Shown here piece by piece: positions 7,783-16,624 of a stretch of 64,000 bases of DNA. Both the position numbers and the translations under genes were made by a program. The notes beneath the pieces are model-generated. The model saw only the letters and a list, made by a program, of their open reading frames with translations, had not been told where the DNA came from and made no database searches. Position 1 is the first letter of the stretch. Each line of letters starts with the position of its first letter. The stretch is taken from contig JAFWGI010000014.1 in the NCBI GenBank assembly GCA_017512425.1, positions 1-64,000 of the forward strand, given 5' to 3'. The DNA comes from Hyphomicrobium sp. GTDB taxonomy: Bacteria; Pseudomonadota; Alphaproteobacteria; Rhizobiales; Hyphomicrobiaceae.

Positions 7783-8803
7783 TGTCGAAGCGGGTCGCGA
7801 TCACGCCGTGCGAGCGCCTGTAGGTTTCGGACGGCAATTCGCCGAACATGGTTTTATAGTCATGCGCGAACCTGCCGAAATGCCAGAAGCCCCACATCGT
7901 CGCGGCGTCAGTCACCGACTTCGATGTTTTGATTGCCCGCCGCGCGCCGTTCAAACGCACGATCCGCAAAAACGATGCGGGGCTGATGCCGAGTACATCC
8001 TGGAAGCAATACTGAAGATTACGGCGGCTGATACCGAGCGCGCGGCACAGATCGGCAATGGTCATCGGCGTGTCTGGATGATCCATGATCAGCGCGCGCG
8101 CCGTCGCGACGATCAGCCAGCGCTTGGCCGGCGCGATCGTTGAACGCGATACCGGCTGATCGCCAGCGAGCGCCTGCGCAAGCGTCGAAACCAGAGCTGC
8201 CTTCATCGCATTGACGTGCTGCGGATTGTCGGCCAGGTGCGGGTGGTCGCGGATGACTTCAAACGCGCTGACAATTTGCCGGCGGATGCCATCCGCGAGA
8301 TGCAGTTGCGCGCGGTGCAGGTGCGCGTCGCCAAGCGACGACAATACGCCGCCGTATTCGTCGTCTGAGAGCGATGCAGCAAGGTCTTCAATATCGACGA
8401 CAATACCGGCCATGATCAGGCCGCTCGGTGTGTAGAATTCAAACCCGCTTCGGCCGGAAAAGACATGCAGCGCTTCGCCTGCTGTCTCTGCGCCGCAAAA
8501 ATTGGCTACGCCGCCGAGCCGAAGCGGCACGCCGACGGCGCATAAATTCGACGGCAGTTCGCCGGTCTGGAACAGCTCACTATCGGTCTGTTCCATGAAA
8601 AGATGCACGCCGGAGAAACTCGTCTCGGCAATATTGCCTTTGAACGGCCCTGCAGATAGCTGCGCGTAACTTTGATTCCAGCCACGCAAAAGGGCAGCCT
8701 GCTCGTCGACATCATGCGTCGCTGCATAACTGAACGTGGCACGAGGCTCGCCCGCAGGCGGTCCTGCGGAAGCAATTTGCGGTGTCGATGGTGCCTCAAA
8801 CAT
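7754..8803 (-). CDS. AraC-family transcriptional regulator, probable activator of the ethanolamine genes
   Basis: The product has 349 residues from ATG 8803; an in-frame TTG at 8818 would add five. The C-terminal hundred or so residues form an AraC double helix-turn-helix: MTIADLCRALGISRRNLQYC, then SVTDAATMWGFWHFGRFAHD and the ending YKTMFGELPSETYRRS. The N-terminal 230 residues are a ligand domain without a recognisable metal motif. The gene lies divergently upstream of the permease-eutB-eutC genes, the position of EutR-type regulators that sense ethanolamine plus cobalamin. The regulatory link is inferred from position and family; no operator was identified. Confidence 0.8.
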   Translation of the reverse strand: MFEAPSTPQIASAGPPAGEPRATFSYAATHDVDEQAALLRGWNQSYAQLSAGPFKGNIAETSFSGVHLFMEQTDSELFQTGELPSNLCAVGVPLRLGGVANFCGAETAGEALHVFSGRSGFEFYTPSGLIMAGIVVDIEDLAASLSDDEYGGVLSSLGDAHLHRAQLHLADGIRRQIVSAFEVIRDHPHLADNPQHVNAMKAALVSTLAQALAGDQPVSRSTIAPAKRWLIVATARALIMDHPDTPMTIADLCRALGISRRNLQYCFQDVLGISPASFLRIVRLNGARRAIKTSKSVTDAATMWGFWHFGRFAHDYKTMFGELPSETYRRSHGVIATRFDITRPAAPAA

Positions 8804-9194
8804 TGGCGACGACTTCAAGGTCGGGGCGACGGTGCCACACGATCCCGAGTGTTACGCCTAAGCGCGAAAAATCAATATAAAAACCGACATATTGCAGCGC
8901 CGCAAACTGGATAACCTTGATTGCGCGGCCTGGAATTTGGGGCGCTTGCGCACCCTGCTGCCTAATAGTCATGCATGTGCGTGCCTTGAACCTTCGAGCG
9001 AGTTGCCGAAAGTGGATAGACGGCAGCACGTGCGAATACGTAGCCTCTGCCGTCAACGTGGAAATGGGGACACCTGGGCCACGCGCTCGGGTCGCTGAAA
9101 AACAATCGCAGATGCTTGGCCAAAGACCGGTGCGGCAATTCGAAATCGCGCAGCAGAACCGGCGGACAAGACAATCAAACCAATGAGGATCGCG
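8804..9194. other. Divergent intergenic region between the AraC gene and the permease
   Basis: About 390 bp without a convincing gene. It should hold promoters for both directions. An inverted repeat, GACGGCAG at 9019-9026 and CTGCCGTC at 9047-9054, flanks a 20-nt loop and could be a regulator site or mRNA hairpin. I looked for a cobalamin riboswitch box, because EutBC needs cobalamin, and saw none. Confidence 0.4.
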
Positions 9195-10640
9195 ATGGAA
9201 CCGTCGGGACAAACAGGCGTCGAGTACGATCAAGTCGGCAAGGACTATTTTGAGAACCGGCAATTGAAGCGTGGCGCAGCCGGGTGGCTGCTGCTCGTCG
9301 GTCTTGGCATCGCCTATGTTATTTCGGGCGACTATGCCGGCTGGAATTTCGGCCTCGGGCAGGGCGGCTGGGGCGGTCTTATGATCGCGTCGGTGCTCAT
9401 GGCCATCATGTACACGTTCATGTGCTTTTCGCTTGCCGAACTGGCGACTGTCGCGCCGACGGCTGGAGGTGGCTACGGTTTTGCGCGCCGCGCCTTCGGC
9501 CCATGGGGCGGTTATATGACGGGTGTCGCCATTCTCATCGAATACGCCATCGCGCCAGCGGCCATCGCGGTGTTCATCGGCGGTTACATGAGGTCGCTAT
9601 TCGAGGTTGATATTTCGCAATGGGTGATTTCGGCCGGTTTCTACGCCGTTTTCCTCGGCATCCACGTCTACGGCGCCGGTGAAGCTTTGCGTCTGATCTT
9701 CGCGATTACGGCGCTTGCCGTTGTCGCGCTCATCGTCTGGGTCGTAGCGATGGTCCCGTTCTTCGACAGCGCGAAGCTGTTCGACATCGCGGTCAGCCCT
9801 GACGCAGTTGGCGCTTCGCCCTTCCTGCCGTTCGGCTACTTCGGCATATGGGCGGCGATACCGTTCGCTATGTGGTTCTTCCTGGCGATCGAGGGCGTGC
9901 CTCTCGCGGCTGAAGAAACCAGCGATCCGACGCGCGATCTTCCACGCGGCCTGATCGGCGGAATGTTCGTGCTGCTGGCTTTCTGCGCACTGATCATGGT
10001 TTTCGGACCCGGCGGCGTCGGCTCGGAAGCGCTCAAGGCCAATACCAACCCGCTGGTCGCCGCGCTCGAGCATCCCTCGACATACGGCGGTCCGACGTGG
10101 ATCTCGAAGTTTGTCAACTTCGTCGGGCTTGCCGGTCTGATCGCGAGCTTCTTCTCGATCATCTACGCCTACTCGCGTCTCGTGTTCGCCATGTCGCGCG
10201 CCGGTTACCTGCCGCGCGGCCTGTCGCTCACAAACGCGCGGCAGTCACCGTGGGTGGCGCTGATCGTTCCGGGCATCGTCGGCTTCCTGCTTTCGCTGAC
10301 GGGACAGGGTGATCAGCTGATCCTGATGGCCGTGTTCGGCGCGACAATCTCGTACATCCTGATGATGGCGTCGCACATCAAGCTCAGGCTCTCGGAGCCG
10401 AACCTGCCGCGTGCATACCGGACGCCGGGCGGTATACTCACGTCGGGAACCGCACTTATCCTGGCCTGCATCGCTTTGATGGCAGTGTTCGTCGGCGATC
10501 AGAAGATGGACGTCTTCGGCACTCCGGTAAGTGTCGCGTTCCTCTCTGCCATCGCTTACTTTGTCTTCCTTGCCTATTTCGCGCTGTATAGCCGTCACCA
10601 TCTTGTGGCCGGCGCACCTGGCGAAGAAGATCCTGTCTAG
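9195..10640 (+). CDS. Ethanolamine permease (APC superfamily)
   Basis: This 481-residue protein has twelve or so hydrophobic segments. Its N-terminal signature, RQLKRGAAGWLLLVGLGIAY then VISGDYAGWNFGLGQGGWGG, is typical of ethanolamine permeases of the amino acid-polyamine-organocation superfamily. It imports ethanolamine across the inner membrane by cation coupling. ATG 9195 is preferred over ATG 9183 because TGAGGA (9184-9189) is well placed only for the former. The gene is followed 35 bp later by eutB and eutC, so uptake and catabolism form one unit. The AraC regulator is divergent upstream. Confidence 0.88.
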   Translation: MEPSGQTGVEYDQVGKDYFENRQLKRGAAGWLLLVGLGIAYVISGDYAGWNFGLGQGGWGGLMIASVLMAIMYTFMCFSLAELATVAPTAGGGYGFARRAFGPWGGYMTGVAILIEYAIAPAAIAVFIGGYMRSLFEVDISQWVISAGFYAVFLGIHVYGAGEALRLIFAITALAVVALIVWVVAMVPFFDSAKLFDIAVSPDAVGASPFLPFGYFGIWAAIPFAMWFFLAIEGVPLAAEETSDPTRDLPRGLIGGMFVLLAFCALIMVFGPGGVGSEALKANTNPLVAALEHPSTYGGPTWISKFVNFVGLAGLIASFFSIIYAYSRLVFAMSRAGYLPRGLSLTNARQSPWVALIVPGIVGFLLSLTGQGDQLILMAVFGATISYILMMASHIKLRLSEPNLPRAYRTPGGILTSGTALILACIALMAVFVGDQKMDVFGTPVSVAFLSAIAYFVFLAYFALYSRHHLVAGAPGEEDPV

Positions 10641-10675
10641 CACACCATGAAGCCCAGACCGGGCGGGAGATACGC

Positions 10676-12064
10676 ATGAGCTATTCATATTCGAGCGGTG
10701 GCCACCAATATCGCTTTGGGTCATTGAGAGAGCTGATGGCAAAGGCGACGCCCGCCCGGTCTGGCGACTACCTTGCGAGCGTTGCTGCAGGCGATGACGA
10801 AGAGCGCGTCGCGGCGCAGATGGCGTTGTCAAATGTGCCGCTGAAGCAATTCCTCGTCGAACACGTCGTCCCCTACGAAACCGACGAAGTGACCCGCTTG
10901 ATCATCGACGAGCACGATGCGAAAGCATTCTCCGTCGTCTCGCATCTGACGGTCGGCGGATTTCGTGATTGGCTGCTCTCAGAAGCGGCAAACGAAAAGT
11001 CGCTGGCCGCGCTAGCGCCGGGGCTGACACCGGAAATGGCGGCCGCCGTTTCGAAGATTTGCCGCGTGCAAGATCTCATCCTGATCGCGCAGAAATGCCG
11101 TGTCGTCACCAAGTTCCGCAATACCATCGGGCTCAAGGGCAGGCTTTCAACGCGTCTACAACCCAATCACCCGACCGACGATCCGACCGGAATTGCGGCC
11201 AGTATTTTCGACGGCTTGATGTATGGCAGCGGCGACGCCGTCATCGGCATCAACCCGGCGACCGACAGCATTCCAGCGGTTATGACTTTGCTCGAAATGC
11301 TGCACGAAGTCATCCAGCGCTACAACATCCCGACGCAGTCATGCATTCTCTCGCATGTCACGACGAGCATCGAGGCGATCAATCGTGGCGCGCCGATCGA
11401 CCTCGTGTTTCAGTCTATCGCCGGAACGGAAGCGGCGAACAAGAGCTTCGGTATTGACCTCAACGTTCTCAGAGAAGGTCACGAAGCAGCACTGAGTTTG
11501 CAGCGTGGCACGGTCGGCAACAACTGCATGTACTTCGAGACCGGGCAGGGCAGCGCGCTGTCCGCCAACGCGCATCATGGTGTCGACCAGCAAACGCTCG
11601 AAGCGCGTGCCTACGCGGTAGCGCGCAAATTCAAGCCGCTGCTCGTCAACACCGTCGTCGGTTTCATCGGGCCGGAATATTTGTACGACGGCAAACAGAT
11701 CATCCGCGCCGGTCTCGAAGATCATTTCTGTGGCAAGCTGCTCGGCGTGCCGATGGGCTGCGATATCTGCTACACGAACCACGCCGAAGCCGATCAGAAC
11801 GACATGGATACGTTGCTGACGCTGCTCAGCGTGGCGGGCATTACGTTCATCATGGGCATTCCGGGCTCCGACGACATCATGTTGAATTATCAGACGACGT
11901 CGTTCCACGATGCGCTGTTTGCGCGTAAAGCGCTTGGCTTGAAGCCGGCGCCTGAATTTGAAGAGTGGTTGATGAACTCAGGCATCTTTGACGGTCGCGA
12001 CGAGCTGCATCTGGCCGATAGCCTTCCGAAGCCCTTCCACCGGGCGCTGGCACACTTGCACTAA
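10676..12064 (+). CDS. eutB: Ethanolamine ammonia-lyase large subunit
   Basis: The 462-residue catalytic subunit converts ethanolamine to acetaldehyde and ammonia by an adenosylcobalamin radical mechanism. Length and sequence are full family size. Recognisable blocks are the N-terminal YRFGSLRELMAKATPARSGD, the segment RLQPNHPTDDPTGIAASIFD near residues 159-178, the glycine-rich FETGQGSALSANAHHG and the C-terminal GIPGSDDIMLNYQTTSFHD. The ribosome-binding site GGGAG precedes ATG 10676. eutC follows after 24 bp, as required for the heterodimer. No eut microcompartment shell or reactivase gene is in the window, so this is the short soluble version of the pathway. Confidence 0.95.
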   Translation: MSYSYSSGGHQYRFGSLRELMAKATPARSGDYLASVAAGDDEERVAAQMALSNVPLKQFLVEHVVPYETDEVTRLIIDEHDAKAFSVVSHLTVGGFRDWLLSEAANEKSLAALAPGLTPEMAAAVSKICRVQDLILIAQKCRVVTKFRNTIGLKGRLSTRLQPNHPTDDPTGIAASIFDGLMYGSGDAVIGINPATDSIPAVMTLLEMLHEVIQRYNIPTQSCILSHVTTSIEAINRGAPIDLVFQSIAGTEAANKSFGIDLNVLREGHEAALSLQRGTVGNNCMYFETGQGSALSANAHHGVDQQTLEARAYAVARKFKPLLVNTVVGFIGPEYLYDGKQIIRAGLEDHFCGKLLGVPMGCDICYTNHAEADQNDMDTLLTLLSVAGITFIMGIPGSDDIMLNYQTTSFHDALFARKALGLKPAPEFEEWLMNSGIFDGRDELHLADSLPKPFHRALAHLH

Positions 12065-12088
12065 CACTGGCATGAATGAGGACGCGTT

Positions 12089-12901
12089 ATGTCGAATGAC
12101 CGCGAAGCGATTGTCGTTGCCAATCCCTGGGGCCAGCTGCGTCAGCACACGCCCGCACGCATAGCGCTTGGCCGCTCCGGCATCAGTTTGCCGACCGGTC
12201 CGCACCTCGAATTTCAGCTCGCGCATGCCCGCGCCCGCAATGCGGTCCACCTCGAACTCGACGCGAACAAGCTGATGGAAGGTCTGACGGCACGCGGCTA
12301 CGATGCCCTCGTTGTGCATAGTGCCGCGGAAAACCGGCCGGTTTATCTACAGCGCCCGGACAAGGGCCGGCGTCTCGATGCCGCCTCGCGCGCAACGCTT
12401 GAAGCGCGCGCGGCGGGCGTGGAGCCGGCAGATGTCGTGTTCGTCGTCGGCGACGGATTGTCGGCGCTCGCCATTGAAGAAAACGTGCTGCCGTTTCTCG
12501 ATGCAATCAAGCCATCTCTAGCAGCGGACGGTTGGAAGACCGGGCCGATCGTTGTCGTGCAGCAGGCGCGCGTTGCCGTCGGCGACGAGGTCGGCGAGGT
12601 GCTTAAAGCCAAGATGGTCGTCGTGCTGATCGGCGAACGTCCAGGCCTCAGTTCGCCGGACAGCATGGGCATCTACATGACGCTCGATCCTAGGACCGGC
12701 ATGACGGATGAATCGCGCAACTGCATTTCCAACGTGCGTCCAGAAGGCATGAGCTATGCTGTGGCCGTTCACAAACTGCTTTACCTGATGACGGAAGCCA
12801 AGAAGCGCGGCATGTCCGGCGTCTTGTTAAAAGACGAAGCCGAAACGCTAGCGAGCAATACGTTGCCGGCGTCACAAAACTTCCTTCTCGGTGCCGATTG
12901 A
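12089..12901 (+). CDS. eutC: Ethanolamine ammonia-lyase small subunit
   Basis: This 270-residue protein completes ethanolamine ammonia-lyase and helps bind adenosylcobalamin. Family features are the N-terminal [20 protein letters not shown], the block [20 protein letters not shown] near residues 115-134, [18 protein letters not shown] near residues 178-195 and [18 protein letters not shown] precedes ATG 12089. It is immediately downstream of eutB and upstream of an FAD oxidoreductase whose likely start is 8 bp after the eutC stop, so the last gene may be co-transcribed. Confidence 0.95.
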   Translation: MSNDREAIVVANPWGQLRQHTPARIALGRSGISLPTGPHLEFQLAHARARNAVHLELDANKLMEGLTARGYDALVVHSAAENRPVYLQRPDKGRRLDAASRATLEARAAGVEPADVVFVVGDGLSALAIEENVLPFLDAIKPSLAADGWKTGPIVVVQQARVAVGDEVGEVLKAKMVVVLIGERPGLSSPDSMGIYMTLDPRTGMTDESRNCISNVRPEGMSYAVAVHKLLYLMTEAKKRGMSGVLLKDEAETLASNTLPASQNFLLGAD

Positions 12902-12909
12902 GCCGTCCG

Positions 12910-14013
12910 ATGTTAGTCCAGCCACTGAAGCGCTGGGATACGATCATCGTCGGGCAGGGGCTTGCTGGCACGACACTCGCCTGGCACCTGCTGGAGGCTG
13001 GAGAGCGCGTCCTTATCCTGGACCCTGATCGCCCGAACACCGCTTCAAAAATCGCCGCTGGCTTGATTACGCCGATCACCGGACAGCGTCTCGCGTTGAG
13101 CTGGCGCGTCGACGAGATGCTGGCCGCCGCACGAGCATTCTATGCGCGTGTCGAGCGGCGCACTGGCGTCCCATTCTTCTATCCACGGCCCGCAATCCGC
13201 CTCTTTCAGAACGATACGGAACGGGAGATCTGGGCGAAGCGCCGGCTGAACGACAGCTACGTCAAGCATCTGTCGGTACCGCAACCTGATGTTCTGCTCG
13301 ACCCCGCGATCGGTGACGCGAACGGCGGAGGATTTCAAATGGAATCCGGCCAGCTCGATGTTGCGGAATATCTCGCCGTGTCGCGCGATCATCTGGCCGT
13401 CGGCACAGCAGAAATCGACTGGTCGCGCGACGTCACTTTCCATGCAGACCATGTCGCGGTTCTCGGCGCACCGGCCAATCGTGTTATCTCGGCGGAAGGC
13501 TATGCCGCGACACGCAATCCATTCTTCGCGTGGCTGCCGTTCAAAGGGGCCAAAGGCGATATCCTGACGATACGGTTTGAACGCGCTCTTTCAGAAGCGG
13601 CGGCGCCCGCGACGCCGAGCGAGTGTCTGCACCGCGGCATCTGGATCGTGCCGACGTCCGAGCCGCATACCTTCCGCGTCGGCGCGACTTACGATTGGGA
13701 TAACCTCGACGATCGGCCGAGCGCGGCAGGCCGCGCAGAGATCGAGGAGCGCCTGCGCGATTTCATCCGCGCTCCCTATAAGGTCACCGACCATAACGCC
13801 GCCGTCCGCCCGATCATCCGCGAGAGCAAGGCGCTCATCGGTCTGCATCCGACGCAAGCGCGTCTCGGTTTTTTCAATGGGCTTGGATCGAAGGGCGCGC
13901 TGCACGCGCCGTGGTTCGCTAAAACCTTGGCCGATCACCTCCTCAACGGCTCGGAAATCCCCCGCGACGTCGATTTGCGACACCGCAAAGAGGCGGCCGA
14001 ATACGTCTTTTGA
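12910..14013 (+). CDS. FAD-dependent oxidoreductase (DAO family)
   Basis: The product has 367 residues from ATG 12910; a TTG at 12898 overlapping eutC is a possible alternative. The N-terminus shows the dinucleotide-binding motif IIVGQGLAGTTLAWHLLEAG with the acidic end of the second strand at ILDPD. The middle and C-terminus resemble the D-amino-acid oxidase fold of amine-oxidising flavoproteins (AAVRPIIRESKALIG, then FNGLGSKGALHAPW). The substrate is unknown. Its position directly after eutC hints at amine metabolism, but similar genes also occur as stand-alone oxidoreductases, so this link is only contextual. rarA follows without a clear terminator. Confidence 0.75.
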   Translation: MLVQPLKRWDTIIVGQGLAGTTLAWHLLEAGERVLILDPDRPNTASKIAAGLITPITGQRLALSWRVDEMLAAARAFYARVERRTGVPFFYPRPAIRLFQNDTEREIWAKRRLNDSYVKHLSVPQPDVLLDPAIGDANGGGFQMESGQLDVAEYLAVSRDHLAVGTAEIDWSRDVTFHADHVAVLGAPANRVISAEGYAATRNPFFAWLPFKGAKGDILTIRFERALSEAAAPATPSECLHRGIWIVPTSEPHTFRVGATYDWDNLDDRPSAAGRAEIEERLRDFIRAPYKVTDHNAAVRPIIRESKALIGLHPTQARLGFFNGLGSKGALHAPWFAKTLADHLLNGSEIPRDVDLRHRKEAAEYVF

Positions 14014-14057
14014 TCGGACATTTGGCGCGACCCGGCGGACGCTCTATAAGACGTTCC

Positions 14058-15374
14058 ATGACCAATCTTTTCGAAGCTGCCGGACTTGAGAAGGGCGCAC
14101 CGCGCCCGCTGGCCGATCGTCTGCGCCCGCGAAAGCTTACCGACGTCGTTGGCCAGGATCATATCGTCGGACCCGACGGCACACTGACGCGCATGCTGAA
14201 AAGCGGCCGCGTTCCGAGCCTCATTCTGTGGGGACCGCCGGGCTCCGGCAAAACCACGATCGCGCGTTTGCTCGCCGGCGAAACCAATCTCGTATTCGAA
14301 CAGCTTTCTGCGATTTTCTCCGGCGTCGCGGATTTGCGCAAAGCCTTCGACCGCGCCAGCATGCTGCGCGAGCAGGGCAAAGGAACGCTGCTCTTTATTG
14401 ACGAGATACATCGCTTCAACCGGTCCCAGCAAGATAGCTTTCTGCCGTACATGGAAGACGGAACGATCACGCTCGTCGGCGCAACGACGGAAAATCCGTC
14501 ATTTGAGTTGAACGCCGCTGTACTGTCACGCGCGACGGTGTTGACGCTCAATCGCCATGACGAGACGGCTCTCGACGCCATTCTGGCGCGCGCGGAAGCC
14601 GAGATGGGCCGCAAGCTACCGCTCGATGACGATGCCCGCGATGCGCTCAAAGGCATGGCCGACGGCGACGGCCGCACGATGATCAATCTGGCGGAGGATG
14701 TTTTTTCGGCTGTCACCGAGAAGGCAAAGCCGCTCAATCGCGACGCGCTGATGAAACTCGTGCAGCGCCGCGCGCCGCTCTATGACAAGAGCCGCGAAGG
14801 TCACTACAACTTGATTTCGGCGCTGCATAAGAGTGTCCGCGGTTCCGACCCCGACGCTGCTCTCTATTACTTCTGCCGCATGTTGGATGGTGGAGAAGAT
14901 CGCTTGTTCCTTGCCCGCCGCCTGGTGCGCATGGCGGTCGAGGACATCGGCCTCGCCGACCCGCAAGCGCTGGTCGTCTGCAACGCCGCGAAAGATGCGT
15001 TCGACTTCTTAGGTTCTCCCGAGGGCGAACTCGCGCTCGCCGAGGCTGTCGTCTATCTGGCGACTGCACCGAAGTCGAATGCGAACTACGTCGCCTTCAA
15101 AGCCGCGATGCGCGCTGCCAAAGAGCACGGAAGCCTCGCGCCGCCGAAAGCCATTTTGAACGCGCCGACGAAACTCATGGAAGACGAGGGCTACGGCGTC
15201 GAATACCTCTACGATCATGATCAGCCGGATGCCTTTTCCGGCCAGAACTACTTCCCCGACGAATTCAAGAAGCGGCCGCAGTATTACGATCCGCCCGAAC
15301 GCGGGTTCGAACGCGAAATCCGCAAGCGCCTCGATTACTGGAGCAAGCTCCGCCGCGAACGCGGCCGCTCCTAA
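14058..15374 (+). CDS. rarA: Replication-associated recombination protein A, AAA+ ATPase
   Basis: This 438-residue clamp-loader-like ATPase acts at stalled replication forks. Walker A is LWGPPGSGKTTIARLLA (residues about 56-72) and Walker B is LFIDEIHRFNRSQQDSFLPY (residues about 112-131), the hallmark of the RarA/MgsA/WRNIP1 family. The C-terminal helical oligomerisation domain ends in YDPPERGFEREIRKRLDYW. I chose ATG 14058 over an upstream TTG at 14010 because the extra 16 residues are not family-like. It lies 44 bp after the FAD gene on the same strand and may or may not be co-transcribed. Confidence 0.93.
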   Translation: MTNLFEAAGLEKGAPRPLADRLRPRKLTDVVGQDHIVGPDGTLTRMLKSGRVPSLILWGPPGSGKTTIARLLAGETNLVFEQLSAIFSGVADLRKAFDRASMLREQGKGTLLFIDEIHRFNRSQQDSFLPYMEDGTITLVGATTENPSFELNAAVLSRATVLTLNRHDETALDAILARAEAEMGRKLPLDDDARDALKGMADGDGRTMINLAEDVFSAVTEKAKPLNRDALMKLVQRRAPLYDKSREGHYNLISALHKSVRGSDPDAALYYFCRMLDGGEDRLFLARRLVRMAVEDIGLADPQALVVCNAAKDAFDFLGSPEGELALAEAVVYLATAPKSNANYVAFKAAMRAAKEHGSLAPPKAILNAPTKLMEDEGYGVEYLYDHDQPDAFSGQNYFPDEFKKRPQYYDPPERGFEREIRKRLDYWSKLRRERGRS

Positions 15375-15498
15375 TGCGTGCGAAGAGTACCGCCGTTTCT
15401 TACTTCGCCGTAAACTTCATTGTTACGGCGATCAACAATCACGAAGTCCTGTTGAGTGGCGGAACACACGGTCCAGCGCCACAAACAGGAGAACGTCT

Positions 15499-15768
15499 AT
15501 GAAATACGTTGTGACGGCCTTGATGCTCTGCGCCTTTAGCGGCGGCGCGCTTGCAGCTGAATCAACCTGCAAAGATCAGGCAACGGAGAAGAAGCTCGCA
15601 GGCGCAGCACTGACAAGCTTCATGACGAAATGCGAAAAAGACGCGACGGCTGCTTGCGATGCAGACTCGAAAGGCAAGAAGCTGGCGAGCGCTGCACTGA
15701 CCACGCACATGAAGAAATGCGTTGCCGATAAGACCGGCAGTGCGGCACCAAACCCGCAAGCGAAATAG
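15499..15768 (+). CDS. PsiF-repeat secreted protein
   Basis: The 89-residue product starts at ATG 15499 with AGGAG at 15487-15491. Residues 1-19 are a clear signal peptide ending in GGALA. The mature part carries two PsiF repeats, near residues 23-48 (CKDQATEKKLAGAALTSFM, then TKC) and 49-77 (CDADSKGKKLASAALTTHMK, then KC), each with paired cysteines that could form a disulfide in the periplasm. PsiF proteins are named for phosphate-starvation induction in enterobacteria, and their biochemical role is unknown. No Pho box was confirmed upstream. The gene is convergent with the SDR gene at 15828. Confidence 0.85.
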   Translation: MKYVVTALMLCAFSGGALAAESTCKDQATEKKLAGAALTSFMTKCEKDATAACDADSKGKKLASAALTTHMKKCVADKTGSAAPNPQAK

Positions 15769-15827
15769 GCATGCGCGGTTTGGCGACGCGGGAAGGGCGC
15801 CGAGTAAGGCATCAATATCGCGTTGGA

Positions 15828-16604
15828 TCAGAGTTCCGCTGTTGCGTCGGCGGCAGCGCTTGTCACCGGCGCACTCCGCCCGCGCTCGCGCCATTCGCGG
15901 AAATTGACGACGTCGCCGTTGCGGTCGCAGTCGGCTGACGTCAGTTCGAGGAACAGAGGCACGAGATCTTCGGGTGCCGGCAACGTATTGGCGTCTTCGC
16001 CCGGAAACGCCTTGGCGCGCATTTGCGTACGCGTTGCGCCGGGGTTGATCAGATTGGCGCGAACGTTGGTATTGGCGAGTTCGGCAGCCCAGCTTTTGAC
16101 GAGCGCTTCAAGTCCCGCCTTCGACGCGGCATACGGGCCCCAATACGCGTAGTGGCCTTTCGCGGCTCCCGACGTGACGAACACGGCGCGGCCGGCGTCC
16201 GAGCGTTTCAACAGCGGATCAAGCGTGCGGATCAAACGCCAATTGGCATTGAGATTGATGTCGATCGTTGCGAGAAATCCGTCCTCGGTGACATGACCGA
16301 GCGGCGACAGCGGGCCAAGGATGCCAGCGTTCGCGACAAGAATATCGAGCTTCTCCCAGCGCTGGAACAGCGTTGGCCCCAGCTGATCGATGCGATCGCC
16401 CTTTTTGAGATCGAGCTGCAGCAACGTCGCCGCGCCACCGACTGCCTGGATTTCATCATCGAGGCTTTCGAGCTGCCCCAACGTGCGTGCGGTAACGACG
16501 ACGTGGCATCCAGCCTTCGCCAATCCGAAGGCGACGGCGCGTCCAATGCCGCGCGATGCGCCGGTGACGAGTGCTACGCGGCCTTTTAATGGTCCGTCTA
16601 TCAT
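15828..16604 (-). CDS. SDR-family oxidoreductase
   Basis: This 258-residue classical short-chain dehydrogenase has the cofactor motif VTGASRGIGRAVA near residues 13-25, NAG near residues 90-92, the catalytic Ser in VTSGAAKG and YAASK near residues 158-162. The second strand ends TAR, suggesting NADPH. The C-terminal 30 residues are a variable tail. The substrate is not assigned. It is 20 bp downstream of purF on the same strand and probably forms the distal gene of that transcript, an arrangement common in Hyphomicrobiales. Confidence 0.85.
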   Translation of the reverse strand: MIDGPLKGRVALVTGASRGIGRAVAFGLAKAGCHVVVTARTLGQLESLDDEIQAVGGAATLLQLDLKKGDRIDQLGPTLFQRWEKLDILVANAGILGPLSPLGHVTEDGFLATIDINLNANWRLIRTLDPLLKRSDAGRAVFVTSGAAKGHYAYWGPYAASKAGLEALVKSWAAELANTNVRANLINPGATRTQMRAKAFPGEDANTLPAPEDLVPLFLELTSADCDRNGDVVNFREWRERGRSAPVTSAAADATAEL

Positions 16605-16624
16605 CGTTGAACCCTATGCGCGTC

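Noticed and set aside
8804..9194. Possible cobalamin riboswitch before the ethanolamine genes
   Set aside because: No B12-box-like sequence found; the hairpin present is too simple.
14010..14057. Upstream TTG start for rarA
   Set aside because: The extra residues do not match the family, and ATG 14058 gives the expected N-terminus.
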